Shown here piece after piece: positions 1 through 6,622 of a DNA stretch of 11,922 nt (position 1 is the stretch's first letter; every line of letters starts with the position of its first letter). The notes beneath the pieces were generated by a model, which was not told the DNA's origin, ran no database searches, and saw only the letters and a program-made list of their open reading frames with translations. Both the position numbers and the translations under genes were made by a program. Source of the stretch: Deltaproteobacteria bacterium (lineage in GTDB: Bacteria > Desulfobacterota > Desulfobacteria > Desulfobacterales > ETH-SRB1); NCBI GenBank assembly GCA_003647525.1, contig QMMZ01000022.1:1-11922 (forward strand), in the 5' to 3' direction.

Positions 1-127
1 CACAGTTAACGGTTGATTGAAACATAAAGGCGAAAGGCCTTGATGCTAAACTGAGAACTCAAGTTTATATTGCATGTGAAGTTAAAATATTTTCTGAAAA
101 AATTCAAAAAACTAACTCAATAAAAAA

Positions 128-162
128 ACCGTGAACCGTGAACCGTGAACCGTGAACGGTTA
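128..162. repeat. Tandem 7-bp repeat (ACCGTGA x4) ahead of ribH
   Basis: Four perfect head-to-tail copies of ACCGTGA occupy 128-155, followed by a related ACGGTTA unit at 156-162. The junction also forms a small palindrome, AACCGT-GA-ACGGTT. The array ends 11 bases before the ribH Shine-Dalgarno sequence (GGGAGGA, 174-180). The same word recurs as single or decayed copies elsewhere in the window (about 1967-1978 inverted, 3895-3901 inverted, 3999-4019, and inside the 74-bp repeats). The rest of 1-186 carries no gene: all three forward frames have stops within the first 20 bases. The only other structure is a short hairpin, AAGGC-GAAAG-GCCTT, near position 27. Confidence 0.9.
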
Positions 163-186
163 CCTTATTAATCGGGAGGAACGTAA

Positions 187-660
187 ATGCCGAAAGTTAT
201 TGAAGGAAAACTTCTTGCCAAGGGGAAAAAATTTGCCATAGTTGTCAGTCGTTTTAATGATTTTGTTACCAGCAAGCTTACAGAAGGTGCAGTTGATGCA
301 TTGCTGCGTTCCGGAGCTGATACAGAAGATATTGAAATCATAAAAGTCCCGGGCGCCTTTGAGATACCGCTGATTGCGAAAAAGGCAGCAGAAAGAACTC
401 GCTATAATGCAGTTATATGTCTTGGCGCTGTGATTCGCGGAGCGACAGCGCATTTTGATTATGTAAGCGCTGAAGTAAGTAAAGGTGTTGCAATGGTCGG
501 CCTGGAATATGGAGTCCCTGTAATATTTGGAGTTATAACTACTGACACAATCGAACAGGCCATAGAACGTGCTGGTATGAAATCCGGCAACAAAGGATGG
601 AGTGCGGCATTAAGCGCCATAGAAATGGCTAACCTTATTGAGGCGGTTGATAAAACATAA
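187..660 (+). CDS. ribH: 6,7-dimethyl-8-ribityllumazine synthase
   Basis: RibH condenses 5-amino-6-ribitylamino-uracil with 3,4-dihydroxy-2-butanone 4-phosphate to give 6,7-dimethyl-8-ribityllumazine, the penultimate step of riboflavin synthesis in the cytoplasm. The 157-residue length is typical. Family landmarks are visible: SRFN (21-24) after the first beta strand, VPGAFEIP (54-61), and [14 protein letters not shown] (80-93) with the catalytic His at 89. The C-terminal NKGWSAA segment (135-141) is also normal. The ATG is well placed behind GGGAGGA (174-180). The upstream rib genes expected in many genomes are not in the window. nusB starts 2 nt after the stop, so the two are almost certainly co-transcribed. 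I see no FMN riboswitch upstream. Confidence 0.97.
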   Translation: MPKVIEGKLLAKGKKFAIVVSRFNDFVTSKLTEGAVDALLRSGADTEDIEIIKVPGAFEIPLIAKKAAERTRYNAVICLGAVIRGATAHFDYVSAEVSKGVAMVGLEYGVPVIFGVITTDTIEQAIERAGMKSGNKGWSAALSAIEMANLIEAVDKT

Positions 661-662
661 GC

Positions 663-1085
663 ATGAGAAACCGACGCAAGGCGCGGGAACTTGCCATGCA
701 GGCTCTCTTTTATATAGATATGAGTCAGAATGACTCAAAAGAAGCGATTAAACTCTTTTATGAAAATTTTGTGACTTCAAAAAGAAATTTGTCCTTCTTT
801 TTTGAACTGATAAACGGTGTTATTAAGGCTTTGCCTGAAATTGACTCTGTAATTGAGCGTTTTTCCAGTAATTGGAAAATCAGCCGGATGTCCATTGTTG
901 ACAGAAATATTATGAGACTTGCGGTATATGAGATGCTTTTTTGTGACGATATTCCATCAAAAGTATCTATTAATGAGGCTATTGATATAGGGAAAAAATT
1001 CAGCGCCGAAGAATCAGGCGCTTTTATAAATGGAATTCTTGACAGCATACGCATTGCACTGGAAGAAGGAAAAATAAGTGCCTAA
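663..1085 (+). CDS. nusB: Transcription antitermination factor NusB
   Basis: NusB binds boxA RNA together with NusE (ribosomal protein S10) and supports processive antitermination, chiefly on rRNA operons. The 140 residues fit the family. The N-terminal Arg-rich helix (RRKARELAMQALF, 4-16) and the strongly conserved C-terminal helices are clear: W71, VDRNIMRLAVYEMLF (79-93), then DIPSKVSINEAIDIGKKF (96-113) and FINGILD (121-127). The ATG lies 2 nt after the ribH stop, a pairing common in bacteria. The last two codons and the stop overlap the left arm of an inverted repeat (1079-1219), so the final residues may have been altered by an insertion, but no conserved residue is missing. Confidence 0.96.
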   Translation: MRNRRKARELAMQALFYIDMSQNDSKEAIKLFYENFVTSKRNLSFFFELINGVIKALPEIDSVIERFSSNWKISRMSIVDRNIMRLAVYEMLFCDDIPSKVSINEAIDIGKKFSAEESGAFINGILDSIRIALEEGKISA

Positions 1086-1219
1086 AGTTGAGGAATGCGC
1101 CTTTGGCTCTGCCAATTTTAATTTTTTTTATACAACTTTGCTCACTTTGTTTCCGGCTGAAGTTATAATCAAGCACTAAAGATATATAGCACGCCGAAGG
1201 CGCACCATAACTTTAGGCA
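1079..1219. repeat. 141-bp inverted-repeat element overlapping the nusB stop
   Basis: Left arm 1079-1107 and right arm 1193-1219 are complementary. TGCCTAAAGTT (1079-1089) matches AACTTTAGGCA (1209-1219) over 11 bp without error. After a small internal loop, TGCGCCTTTGGC (1096-1107) pairs with GCCGAAGGCGCA (1193-1204) over 12 bp, one of them G-U. The enclosed 85 bases are AT-rich and hold no gene. The architecture resembles a miniature inverted-repeat element, and as RNA it would form a long interrupted stem directly after nusB. No target-site duplication was identified, so a mobile origin is an inference. Confidence 0.75.
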
Positions 1220-1248
1220 TTTTAGGCACTTTAGCTCACTTTAGGCAC
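1212..1248. repeat. Degenerate 9-bp tandem repeat (TTTAGGCAC)
   Basis: Four consecutive units read TTTAGGCAT (1212), TTTAGGCAC (1221), TTTAGCTCAC (1230, one base longer) and TTTAGGCAC (1240). The first unit is shared with the right arm of the preceding inverted repeat, and its complement occurs across the nusB stop. The array sits about 85 bases before the start of the hydrolase gene at 1335. Its function is unknown. Confidence 0.8.
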
Positions 1249-1334
1249 TCTTTACTCATCTATCCTATAGTACCGAATTCACTATGCATAAAGCGAAAAT
1301 TCCTATACTATCAAGGTAACACCAGGGAGGCATT

Positions 1335-1961
1335 TTGATTATTAAAGAGCTAACTGTTGGGATGCTTATGGCAAACTGCATAATATTGGGGTGTGAGAAA
1401 ACCAGACAAGCCGCAGTAATAGATCCTGGAGATGAGACAGAAAGAATCCTTTTATCTCTTGCAGACTCAAAGCTAAGATTAAAATATATAATAAATACGC
1501 ATGGCCATTTTGACCACGTCGGCGGCAACAAAAAAATGAAAGAAGCAACAGGCGCCGGTATTCTTATTCATTTTCTAGATGCGCCAATGCTGAGCCGGCT
1601 TTCGTCTGATGCAACTTTATTTGGATTTTCAGCGGAGAACTCGCCGCCGCCCGATAGAACACTGGAAGATAACGATACTATAAGCTTTGGCGAAATCAGA
1701 TTAAAAGTTATACATACTCCCGGGCATTCACCCGGAGGGATTTCGCTTTATACTGACAATAAACTTTTTGTTGGAGATACGCTTTTTGCTGGTTCGATTG
1801 GACGTAGTGACTTGCCTGGAGGAGATTTTAATACTCTAATATCAAGCATAAAGAACAGACTGTTTGATCTGGGTGATGATGTAAAGGTCTTCCCGGGACA
1901 TGGGCCTAACACTACCATAGGGAGAGAAAAACTATCTAATCCATTTGTCGGGCAATCCTGA
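1335..1961 (+). CDS. Metallo-beta-lactamase-fold hydrolase, glyoxalase II-like
   Basis: This 208-residue cytoplasmic protein has the full metal-binding set of the MBL-fold glyoxalase II-like group: THGHFDH (55-61, the HxHxDH motif), H131 in TPGHSPGG, D148 in GDTLFAGSIGRSDLPGGD, and H189 in FPGHGPNT. Such enzymes hydrolyse thioesters such as S-lactoylglutathione or related small molecules, but the short form here lacks the C-terminal domain of classical GloB, so the substrate cannot be named. The start is TTG at 1335, behind GGGAGG (1325-1330). The resulting N-terminus (MIIKELTVG) matches the usual family beginning, and no earlier start fits. It is separated from nusB by the repeat region and converges on the minus-strand mltF-like gene 49 bases downstream. 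Confidence 0.92.
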   Translation: MIIKELTVGMLMANCIILGCEKTRQAAVIDPGDETERILLSLADSKLRLKYIINTHGHFDHVGGNKKMKEATGAGILIHFLDAPMLSRLSSDATLFGFSAENSPPPDRTLEDNDTISFGEIRLKVIHTPGHSPGGISLYTDNKLFVGDTLFAGSIGRSDLPGGDFNTLISSIKNRLFDLGDDVKVFPGHGPNTTIGREKLSNPFVGQS

Positions 1962-2010
1962 TTTTGTAACCGTTCACCTGATTTTTTTATTCCACTTTTC
2001 CTTCCAGCTT

Positions 2011-3426
2011 TTATTCCGCATATGTATTATATTCTATTCCTCGACGCTTCAAAATATCATAATATATCATAATTTTGTTTATATATTCTATTGGCTCTGT
2101 TCCTCTGCAATATCCATACGTAGCTTTTTTATAATGTGTTTGATAAGTTAAAAGCCGCAGTGTTGTTGATAGTGAAGACCATTTATACGGGTCAAGATTC
2201 ATTTCACGTGCAATATTCTGAGCATCAAGAATATGTCCCTGGCCAACATTGTAAGCAGCTAAAGATATAAATAACCTGTTTGAATCTTCCGCGTTTTTGA
2301 AATAATTATAAAGAGCCTTCAAATGCTGAACCCCGGCATTAATATTTTGTTCCGGATCTAAAACATCTGTTACCCCGAGGCTTCTGGCAGTGGAATGGGT
2401 AAGCTGCATAAGGCCTTTTGCTCCTGCATAACTTAGTGCATTTGGGTTAAAATGAGATTCCTGGTATATCTGCGCTGCAATTAATCTCCAGTCAAAACCA
2501 TGGTAATCTGCCGCTTGCATGATAATTTCTTTATATTTGGGAAGCCTGCTTTTAAGCCTCCTGTGATATGCTCTTAAATCAACATAATCAAAAGCATCAA
2601 TATTTGCATAATATTTGTTATATATTTCATTAAATTTACCATTTTCTTTAATGATTTTGAAAAAGCAATTTATTCGATAGAGAAGATTTTGTGCATTTCG
2701 ACCTACAGCCCACCCAAGAAATTCCTGTTCACTTATCGGACATGCCAATACAGCCTTTGGATAGTACCTCTGATTAAGTAAGGCGATATTGCTATCAGCT
2801 ATTGTGACTTCTATCTTTCCTTCAGCGACCTGGTGTATGAGTTCTTCTGTAGGCAAATCATCATGCAGCTTAATTTCAAGATCAATCCCTTTATTTTTTA
2901 GCGATTTGAGGCTTTCCTCGTAGGAAGTGCCTGCTCTAATATGGACGGTTTTTCCAGCGAGATCCTCCGGGCCTCTAATTGATCTGTTGTTCCTATGTAC
3001 GATTACGTATTGTTGGATCGGCATATATCTGTTTGAGAAGGAGACCCACTTTTTCCTTTTCGGCATAATTGTCATGCTGGCAGCAATAAATGAACATGTT
3101 CCCTCAGTTAAGGCAGGAATCATACCTTCCCATTTTTCAGCAATTCTGACCTTTAAATTAACTCCCAGATAATCAGCAAAAGCCTTTGCAAGATCATACT
3201 CAAAACCCATTGCCTGTTCCCTGTACAGGTAGTAACAGTGGGCGTTATTACGGGTACAGACAGTAATTTCACCGGCTTTAAGAATGCCTTTAAGTACATT
3301 ATTAGAACCCCATTCCTTGTCACATCCATAATAACAGACTGAAAAAATAAACAATACAGCCACTATTGCCAAAATCAGGCAAGCCGACTTTTCATAGAAA
3401 GTTATTTTATCTTTAGAACAATGCAA
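2011..3426 (-). CDS. mltF: MltF-like membrane-bound lytic transglycosylase
   Basis: The 471-residue protein combines an N-terminal hydrophobic anchor (about 15-34), a periplasmic solute-binding domain of the SBP_bac_3 type (about 45-275) and a C-terminal lytic transglycosylase (SLT) domain (about 300-440). Enzymes of this type cleave the MurNAc-GlcNAc bond of peptidoglycan with formation of 1,6-anhydro-MurNAc; the SBP-like domain acts as an allosteric sensor in the best-studied MltF. The catalytic Glu is E323 in the QESHFNP motif, followed by AGAKGLMQL (334-342) and LAAYNVGQGHI (389-399). The start is TTG, directly after the stop of the upstream gene and served by GGGAG eight bases before it. 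Cys31 or Cys35 could be a lipid-modification site, but the lipobox is poor. It is the second gene of a two-gene unit. Confidence 0.88.
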   Translation of the reverse strand: MHCSKDKITFYEKSACLILAIVAVLFIFSVCYYGCDKEWGSNNVLKGILKAGEITVCTRNNAHCYYLYREQAMGFEYDLAKAFADYLGVNLKVRIAEKWEGMIPALTEGTCSFIAASMTIMPKRKKWVSFSNRYMPIQQYVIVHRNNRSIRGPEDLAGKTVHIRAGTSYEESLKSLKNKGIDLEIKLHDDLPTEELIHQVAEGKIEVTIADSNIALLNQRYYPKAVLACPISEQEFLGWAVGRNAQNLLYRINCFFKIIKENGKFNEIYNKYYANIDAFDYVDLRAYHRRLKSRLPKYKEIIMQAADYHGFDWRLIAAQIYQESHFNPNALSYAGAKGLMQLTHSTARSLGVTDVLDPEQNINAGVQHLKALYNYFKNAEDSNRLFISLAAYNVGQGHILDAQNIAREMNLDPYKWSSLSTTLRLLTYQTHYKKATYGYCRGTEPIEYINKIMIYYDILKRRGIEYNTYAE

Positions 3427-3879
3427 TTAGAATGCTCCCAGTTGGCACTCATGAATTTTAATATTCATGTCTTCGCATATACCGCTGACTGTCATCTTAT
3501 TTACTTTAAAGCGGGATGCGATATCCAACGCAATTTTGCACTCCAGCTTTCCTTCAACAAGATTGTCGGTAATTGTATTTTTAAGATTTTGGTTCCCAGT
3601 CTTTACAGGTTTTACAATTTTTTTATCAGGTCTATAGCCAAACAATCCCATCTGGCATTTTACCAACCTGTAATTAATTGAGTCGGCGATCATTCCAACC
3701 TTGTCCGGAGAGACATTGAACTCCTTTGCTATCAAAAATGCAGATGCACAGGAGAGTTCACTGTTTAATGAATGTTTTAAAATCTCATATTTAATCAAGC
3801 TGTCAGGTTTTGCATCAGGCCTGTGTTTATCAGCCGATTTTTTATTACTGTCTTCGGGAAGCATTTTTATCTTACTCAC
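3427..3879 (-). CDS. Unrecognised protein with two tandem 39-residue Cys units
   Basis: I cannot name this 150-residue protein. After a charged, probably disordered N-terminus (1-40) it holds two copies of one unit, residues 42-80 and 112-150, aligned without gaps and identical at 14 of 39 positions. Each has Cys at unit position 3, an alanine-rich helix (A..IA..F.V), a V...I turn, and ends in CQMGLF or CQLGAF. The linker (81-111) is basic. The helix-turn-helix-like spacing and paired cysteines could mean nucleic-acid or metal binding, but that is inference. The start is GTG at 3877-3879 behind AAGG; an ATG at residue 6 is an alternative. Its stop abuts the TTG start of the mltF-like gene, so the two are probably translationally coupled. 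It is divergent from ispG. Confidence 0.85.
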   Translation of the reverse strand: MSKIKMLPEDSNKKSADKHRPDAKPDSLIKYEILKHSLNSELSCASAFLIAKEFNVSPDKVGMIADSINYRLVKCQMGLFGYRPDKKIVKPVKTGNQNLKNTITDNLVEGKLECKIALDIASRFKVNKMTVSGICEDMNIKIHECQLGAF

Positions 3880-3947
3880 TGCCTTATTATTGTGTCACGG
3901 TTAACTGAATATCAAATATAATAATTATCAGACGATTTCTCTTTATT

Positions 3948-3966
3948 CAAGTGAAATAGACACTTG
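3948..3966. promoter_or_regulatory. Inverted repeat, possible operator between divergent genes
   Basis: CAAGTG (3948-3953) and CACTTG (3961-3966) form a 6-bp perfect dyad around a 7-base AT-rich centre. The dyad lies in the 156-base gap between the minus-strand two-gene unit and ispG, and overlaps the proposed -35 region of the ispG promoter. It could be a regulator-binding site, but the dyad is short and no regulator is known. Confidence 0.3.
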
Positions 3967-3992
3967 TGTTTCGCAATTGTTTTTCCTATAAA
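3964..3992 (+). promoter_or_regulatory. Candidate sigma-70-type promoter for ispG-proS-rel
   Basis: A TTGTGT hexamer (3964-3969) stands 17 bases before TATAAA (3987-3992). The -10 matches consensus at five positions, the -35 at three. This is the best promoter-like pair before the ispG operon, leaving a leader of roughly 35-40 bases that includes a decayed ACCGTGA repeat. It is supported only by consensus matching. Confidence 0.3.
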
Positions 3993-3998
3993 AAGGTA

Positions 3999-4019
3999 AC
4001 CGTGAACCATTAACCTAAC
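3999..4019. repeat. Decayed ACCGTGA-type tandem repeat ahead of ispG
   Basis: ACCGTGA (3999-4005) is followed in register by ACCATTA and ACCTAAC, a degenerate version of the array before ribH. An inverted single copy, TCACGGT, lies at 3895-3901 just upstream of the divergent minus-strand gene. Confidence 0.65.
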
Positions 4020-4035
4020 AACCTGAGAAATTATT

Positions 4036-5097
4036 ATGTCTTTTACTATAAATAGAAAAAAAACGCGCCAGATAAAGGTTGGAAAAGTAAAGATAGGGGG
4101 TATGGCTCCTATTGCTGTCCAGTCAATGACAAACACATTTACTCAGGATATTGCGTCAACTGTTTCCCAGATAAGACGGTTGGAAAAAGCCGGATGCGAA
4201 ATCATAAGGGTGGCTGTGCCTGATGAAGAGGCAGCCGATGCGATAAAACCGATAAAAGAAAAAATTTCAATTCCAATTATAGCTGATATACACTTTGACT
4301 TTCGGCTGGCTATAGCATCAGCAAGAGCCGGTGCTGACGGATTGAGGATAAATCCAGGAAACATAGGCAGTGTAAAAAAAGTAAAAGCTGTTGTTGAATG
4401 TGCAAAGGAGCTTAATATTCCCATTCGAATAGGGGTAAATTCAGGCTCACTTGAAAAGGACATATTAAAAAAATATAATGGTGCCAGCGCAGAGGCAATG
4501 GTGGAAAGCGCTGTCAGACATATAGAATTGCTGAAATCATTGGATTTCCATCAAATAAAAGTTTCAATAAAGGCATCTGACGTCCATCGCACACTAGAAG
4601 CTTACAGGCTTCTTTCTTCAAAAACCGACCTTCCTCTTCATGTCGGTGTTACAGAGGCAGGCACGCTTTTTCCTGGAATCGTAAAATCTTCTATAGGTAT
4701 AGGTATGCTGCTCGCAGAAGGTATTGGAGATACTATTCGTGTCTCTTTGAGCAGAGATCCGGCAGAGGAGGTGCGTGTAGGTTTTGAAATACTGAAAGCC
4801 CTTAATATCCGGAGGCGCGGACCTGAAATAATTTCCTGTCCCACCTGCGGACGTTGTAAAATCCCTCTTTTTGACATTGTTGAACGGGTGGACAAAGCAC
4901 TTTTAACAAGTTCTCTGGATATCAAAATCGCAATCATGGGTTGCATTGTAAATGGACCTGGAGAGGCAAAAGAGGCTGATATTGGTATTGCAGGGGGTGA
5001 TGGCAAAGGAATATTGTTTAAGAAGGGAAGAATTATAAAAAAAATTCCAGAGGAGAAACTTGTTGAAGTTCTGCTGGAAGAGGTACGGAAAGGATAG
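4036..5097 (+). CDS. ispG: 4-hydroxy-3-methylbut-2-enyl diphosphate synthase
   Basis: IspG (GcpE) is the [4Fe-4S] enzyme of the MEP isoprenoid pathway that converts MEcPP to HMBPP by reductive ring opening. The 353-residue bacterial form is present, with a TIM-barrel domain followed by the iron-sulfur domain. Early landmarks are VQSMTNT (28-34), ADIHFD (83-88) and RINPGNIG (104-111). The cluster ligands are Cys268 and Cys271 in CPTCGRC, Cys303 in MGCIVNGPGEA, and Glu310. The ATG at 4036 gives the standard N-terminus, although the Shine-Dalgarno sequence is weak. It heads a tight operon with proS and rel, with proS starting 2 nt after its stop. Confidence 0.97.
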   Translation: MSFTINRKKTRQIKVGKVKIGGMAPIAVQSMTNTFTQDIASTVSQIRRLEKAGCEIIRVAVPDEEAADAIKPIKEKISIPIIADIHFDFRLAIASARAGADGLRINPGNIGSVKKVKAVVECAKELNIPIRIGVNSGSLEKDILKKYNGASAEAMVESAVRHIELLKSLDFHQIKVSIKASDVHRTLEAYRLLSSKTDLPLHVGVTEAGTLFPGIVKSSIGIGMLLAEGIGDTIRVSLSRDPAEEVRVGFEILKALNIRRRGPEIISCPTCGRCKIPLFDIVERVDKALLTSSLDIKIAIMGCIVNGPGEAKEADIGIAGGDGKGILFKKGRIIKKIPEEKLVEVLLEEVRKG

Positions 5098-5099
5098 AT

Positions 5100-6620
5100 A
5101 TGAAAAAACAGGCAAAAGCCGCAATTACTCCAACAAGAGCTGAGGATTATCCGGAATGGTATCAAGAGGTTATAAAACATTCGGATTTGGCTGAAAGATC
5201 TCCGGTAAGAGGCTGTATGGCCATAAAACCCTGGGGTTATGCGATTTGGGAGAATATTAAGCAAGTACTGGATAATATGTTCAAAGATACAGGGGTTAAA
5301 AATGCATATTTTCCTCTTTTTATACCGTTGAGCTTTCTTGAAAAAGAGGCCGAACATGTTGAAGGTTTTGCAAAGGAATGTGCGGTGGTAACACACCACA
5401 GGCTTGAAAAAGGTCCTGACGGTGGCCTTGTCCCGGCAGGCCGGCTCAATGAGCCTTTAATAATCAGGCCCACTTCTGAAACAATTATAGGAGATTCATT
5501 TTCCAGGTGGGTAAGCAGTTATCGAGACCTTCCTGTTTTGATAAACCAGTGGGCGAACGTTGTCAGATGGGAGATGCGGACCCGCATGTTTTTAAGAACA
5601 AGTGAATTCCTGTGGCAGGAAGGACATACGGCACATGCCACTAAAGATGAAGCCATTGAGCGTACCAAAATGATGCTTGATATTTATGAAAAGCTTGCTG
5701 AAGAATACCTGGCTATGCCTGTGATAAAAGGAAGAAAAACAGCTTCGGAAAGATTTCCAGGCGCGGTTGATACCATGTGTATAGAAGCTATGATGCAGGA
5801 TCGAAAAGCTCTTCAGTCAGGCACATCACATTTTTTGGGTCAGAATTTCGCAAACGCATCTGATATAAAATTTCAATCTGCTGAAGAAAAAGAAGAATAT
5901 GCATGGACGACTTCATGGGGCGTTTCCACACGCCTTATTGGCGGACTTATAATGACCCATAGCGATGATGACGGGTTAATACTTCCTCCTAAAATTGCAT
6001 CTTCACATGTAGTTTTACTGCCTATTATAAGAAAGCTTAAGGACAGGCCTGAGGTGATGGAATTTACCGAAAGCCTTGCCAAAGAGCTGAAAGAAGAGTT
6101 TTATGGCCTCCGCAGAGTTGAAGTGGAAGTTGATGACCGGGATATAGGAGGAGCAAGAGGATGGGACTGGATTAAGAAAGGCATACCACTCAGAGTTGAA
6201 ATCGGTCCAAGAGACATCGCTGAGAATTCTGTGTTTGTCGGCAGGAGGGATCAGGAACATAATAATAAAACTTCTTTGGAAAGAAATCGCTTTGTCGCTG
6301 AAATAACAACGATTCTGGATGAAATACAAAAAAATCTATTTGAGCGGGCCGTTTCGTTTAAAAGACAACATACCGTAAAAATTGATGAAACGGGCAAATT
6401 TAAAGAATTTTTTACCCCTGAAAATCGTGAGAAGCCTGAAATTCACGGTGGGTTTGCTTTATCTCACTGGTGTGGATCTGATGAATGCGAATCCAGAATT
6501 AAAGAAGAACTTAGAGTTACAATACGGTGCATTCCCTTTGATAGTGAAAATGAGAAAGGGGAGTGTGTATACTGTGGACGACCAAGTACAAATCGGGTGG
6601 TATTTGCCAAGGCTTATTGA
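5100..6620 (+). CDS. proS: Prolyl-tRNA synthetase, short eukaryote/archaeal-like type
   Basis: ProRS attaches proline to tRNA(Pro). At 506 residues this is the compact form without the editing insertion of the E. coli-type enzyme. Class II motif 2 is in the RWEMRTRMFLRTSEFLWQEG segment (157-175), and motif 3 spans about 277-298 with SDDDGLILPP at its end. The anticodon-binding domain follows (about 303-410). The C-terminal zinc domain characteristic of this type carries Cys458, Cys463, Cys489 and Cys492, and the chain ends in Tyr506, as in Thermus ProRS where the terminal Tyr reaches the active site. The ATG follows AAGGA with good spacing, 2 nt after the ispG stop. rel starts 2 nt after its own stop. 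Confidence 0.97.
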   Translation: MKKQAKAAITPTRAEDYPEWYQEVIKHSDLAERSPVRGCMAIKPWGYAIWENIKQVLDNMFKDTGVKNAYFPLFIPLSFLEKEAEHVEGFAKECAVVTHHRLEKGPDGGLVPAGRLNEPLIIRPTSETIIGDSFSRWVSSYRDLPVLINQWANVVRWEMRTRMFLRTSEFLWQEGHTAHATKDEAIERTKMMLDIYEKLAEEYLAMPVIKGRKTASERFPGAVDTMCIEAMMQDRKALQSGTSHFLGQNFANASDIKFQSAEEKEEYAWTTSWGVSTRLIGGLIMTHSDDDGLILPPKIASSHVVLLPIIRKLKDRPEVMEFTESLAKELKEEFYGLRRVEVEVDDRDIGGARGWDWIKKGIPLRVEIGPRDIAENSVFVGRRDQEHNNKTSLERNRFVAEITTILDEIQKNLFERAVSFKRQHTVKIDETGKFKEFFTPENREKPEIHGGFALSHWCGSDECESRIKEELRVTIRCIPFDSENEKGECVYCGRPSTNRVVFAKAY

Positions 6621-6622
6621 AG

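Noticed and set aside
1..186. FMN riboswitch upstream of ribH
   Set aside because: None of the conserved FMN-element segments are visible; the leader is dominated by the 7-bp tandem repeat.
1962..2010. Bidirectional terminator between the convergent hydrolase and mltF-like genes
   Set aside because: There is a T-run (about 1981-1988) but no adequate stem before it; only the inverted ACCGT-type word is present.
6563..6622. Longer N-terminus for the Rel enzyme
   Set aside because: These 20 codons overlap the end of proS in another frame and do not resemble the family; the ATG at 6623 gives the standard start and a 2-nt operon gap.
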